Part shown: positions 5,532-6,894 of the stretch, one piece after another
How the letters are laid out: the number at the start of each line of letters is the position of its first letter
Position numbering within the stretch: the first letter of the stretch is position 1
NCBI GenBank assembly: GCA_030271565.1
Contig: JARXKR010000118.1
Span: forward strand, 1 to 6,894
From: Pseudomonadota bacterium
GTDB lineage: Bacteria > Pseudomonadota > Alphaproteobacteria > Sphingomonadales > Sphingomonadaceae
DNA length: 6,894 nt
Direction: 5' to 3'
Notes under the pieces: model-generated
The model's input: the letters and a program-made list of their open reading frames with translations, nothing else
What the model was told of the DNA's origin: nothing
The model's database searches: none
Program-made: the position numbers and the translations under genes

Positions 5532-6485
5532 TCAAAGCCCGCGTCCTTCGCCGCCGAGGAACGCCGCGTAGCTCTTGGCAATTCCGTCGCGCAATTGCGT
5601 CTTTGGCGTCCAGCCGAGCGCGGCGAGCTTGCCGCTGTCCATCAGTTTGCGAGGGGTGCCGTCGGGCTTGCTCGGGTCGGTCACCACCGGGCCGTCGTAA
5701 CCGAGCACCTCCATCACCAGCCGGGTCAATTCCATGATCGAGACATCGCTGCCCGAGCCGACGTTGATGTGACCCTCGTCCGAATAGTGCGTGAGCAGAT
5801 GGACGCAGGCATCGGCGCAATCGTCGACGTAGAGGAATTCGCGGCGCGGGGAGCCGCTGCCCCAGACCACCACTTCTCCGCCAGTAGCTTTCGCCTCGTG
5901 GACCTTGCGGATCAGCGCAGGCATGACGTGGCTGGCGCTCAAATCGAAATTGTCGCCCGGGCCGTAAAGATTGGTCGGCATCGCGCTGATGAAGTCGCAC
6001 TGGTACTGGCGGCGATAGGCCTGTGCGAGCTTGATCCCGGCGATCTTGGCGAGCGCATACCATTCGTTGGTCGGCTCGAGCGGCCCGGTCAGCAGCGATT
6101 CTTCCTTGATCGGCTGCTGTGCGTGCTTGGGGTAGATGCACGACGAACCCAGAAACAGCAGCTTTTCGACCCCGACCGATTCGGCCCCGGTCAGCACCGA
6201 GATCTGGATCAGCAGGTTATCGCGCAGGAATTCGACCGGCATGGAGTCGTTGGCGAGGATTCCGCCGACCCGCGCCGCCGCCATCACCACGACTTGCGGG
6301 CGCTGGTTGTGCATCCACCCGAGCACCGCGCGCTGGTCGGTCAGGTCGAGCTCTTGGCGGTTGGCGGTAATCACTTCGCAGCTCTCGCTGGCCAGCCGGC
6401 GGACAATCGCGCTGCCGACCATGCCGCGATGCCCGGCGACCCAGACCCGTTTGCCGGCAAGGTCGAACGGGATCTCCCCCAGCAT
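5532..6485 (-). CDS. fcl: GDP-L-fucose synthase (GDP-4-keto-6-deoxymannose epimerase/reductase)
   Basis: A 317-residue cytoplasmic SDR enzyme that epimerises and then reduces GDP-4-keto-6-deoxy-D-mannose to GDP-L-fucose using NADPH. The nucleotide-binding loop VAGHRGMVGSA lies at 16-26. The catalytic set is complete: Ser114 and Cys116 in GSSCIYPK, Tyr143 and Lys147 in YALAKIAG, and His186 in SHVMPAL (E. coli Ser107, Cys109, Tyr136, Lys140, His179). MPTNLYGPGDNF (169-180), VVWGSGSPRREFLYVDD and SKPDGTPRKL are further family signatures. The length is normal for the family. The same frame is open 117 codons further upstream, but that stretch lies inside gmd in another frame and has no family similarity. 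The ATG at 6485 follows the gmd stop in TGATG, with a one-base overlap and no Shine-Dalgarno sequence, consistent with coupling. This is the last gene of its operon; the repeat at 5383-5503 lies just beyond. Confidence 0.97.
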   Translation of the reverse strand: MLGEIPFDLAGKRVWVAGHRGMVGSAIVRRLASESCEVITANRQELDLTDQRAVLGWMHNQRPQVVVMAAARVGGILANDSMPVEFLRDNLLIQISVLTGAESVGVEKLLFLGSSCIYPKHAQQPIKEESLLTGPLEPTNEWYALAKIAGIKLAQAYRRQYQCDFISAMPTNLYGPGDNFDLSASHVMPALIRKVHEAKATGGEVVVWGSGSPRREFLYVDDCADACVHLLTHYSDEGHINVGSGSDVSIMELTRLVMEVLGYDGPVVTDPSKPDGTPRKLMDSGKLAALGWTPKTQLRDGIAKSYAAFLGGEGRGL

Positions 6486-6894
6486 CAGCTGCCGCGTCCG
6501 ATCGGCGCGCTGCGCATGGTCATCAGGTCGGCTTCGACCATCTCGTGCACCAGTTCGCGGACCGCTATGGTCGCGCTCCAGCCGAGTTTTTCGCGTGCCT
6601 TGGTCGGATCGCCGATCAGCAGGTCGACCTCGGTCGGGCGGAAGTAGCGCGGATCTACCGCCACTCGTAGTGCGCCGGACTTCGCGCAGAACCCTTGCTC
6701 TTCCACCCCGTTGCCGCGCCATTCGAGCGTGATCCCGGCATCGGCGAAGGCCCATTCGACAAATTGCCGCACCGAAGTCGTGACCCCGGTCGCGAGTACA
6801 TAGTCGTCGCCCTGATCCTGCTGCACCATCCGCCACATCCCTTCGACATATTCGCGGGCGTGGCCCCAGTCGCGCTGCGCGTCGAGGTTGCCGA
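6485..6894 (-). CDS. gmd: GDP-mannose 4,6-dehydratase, C-terminal part (partial)
   Basis: The last 135 codons or so of a gene that starts beyond the right edge. Gmd converts GDP-D-mannose to GDP-4-keto-6-deoxy-D-mannose with a bound NADP cofactor and supplies the substrate of Fcl. The visible part opens with the highly conserved stretch GNLDAQRDWGHAREYVEGMW (codons at 6892-6833), followed by YVLATG with the VRQFVEWAF helix, DPRYFRPTEVDLLIGDP and KAREKLGW, all standard C-terminal Gmd signatures that form the sugar-nucleotide binding side. The N-terminal Rossmann domain and the catalytic Thr/Glu/Tyr/Lys residues are outside the window. The stop TGA at 6487-6485 shares its last base with the fcl start. 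Together the two genes give the complete GDP-L-fucose route, probably within a larger polysaccharide locus to the right (inference). Confidence 0.96.
   Translation of the reverse strand, partial: GNLDAQRDWGHAREYVEGMWRMVQQDQGDDYVLATGVTTSVRQFVEWAFADAGITLEWRGNGVEEQGFCAKSGALRVAVDPRYFRPTEVDLLIGDPTKAREKLGWSATIAVRELVHEMVEADLMTMRSAPIGRGS

Noticed and set aside
5442..6647. A 401-residue plus-strand frame
   Set aside because: It is antisense to fcl and gmd, is rich in Arg, Asp, His and Ala as expected of a GC-rich shadow frame, and begins inside the repeat.
6486..6836. A 117-codon N-terminal extension of fcl
   Set aside because: It lies inside gmd in another frame, is Arg/Gly/Asp-rich without family similarity, and would displace the Rossmann loop from the N-terminus.

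Overview
The window looks like ordinary chromosome from a GC-rich alphaproteobacterium. The style of the CoQ7, FabI, PdxH and J-domain proteins points to Sphingomonadales (a Sphingomonas, Novosphingobium or Erythrobacter relative). This assignment comes from protein style and the repeat type, not from a search. Coding density is high, no gene-free stretch exceeds about 175 bases, and no tRNA, rRNA, CRISPR array, transposase or phage gene was seen.

Layout. At the left edge, on the plus strand, is the 3' end of coq7 (ubiquinone synthesis), followed by a 187-residue exported protein of unknown function with two C-x10-C pairs. This gene converges, with a 2-base gap, on a minus-strand set of three closely spaced genes read in the order J-domain co-chaperone, YihY-family membrane protein, fabI. 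A 105-base divergent intergenic region separates that set from a plus-strand pair joined by an ATGA overlap: pdxH (pyridoxal phosphate synthesis) and a FieF-like zinc/iron efflux transporter. Next comes a 174-base intergenic region holding a double inverted repeat. At the right edge, on the minus strand, are fcl (GDP-L-fucose synthase) and the 3' part of gmd (GDP-mannose 4,6-dehydratase), which overlap by one base.

How the genes fit together. gmd and fcl form a complete two-step route from GDP-mannose to GDP-L-fucose, normally used for surface polysaccharide. The other genes are housekeeping: fatty-acid elongation, cofactor synthesis, metal export, protein folding and quinone synthesis. Their neighbourhoods suggest co-transcription rather than one shared pathway.

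No new multi-gene system is visible. The most interesting item is the repeat at 5383-5503. It consists of two inverted copies of one module, and the base differences between the copies are compensated within each copy's own stem, which suggests each copy folds as a hairpin. Lesser points are a PdxH that lacks the arginines of the E. coli allosteric site and the exported twin C-x10-C protein.
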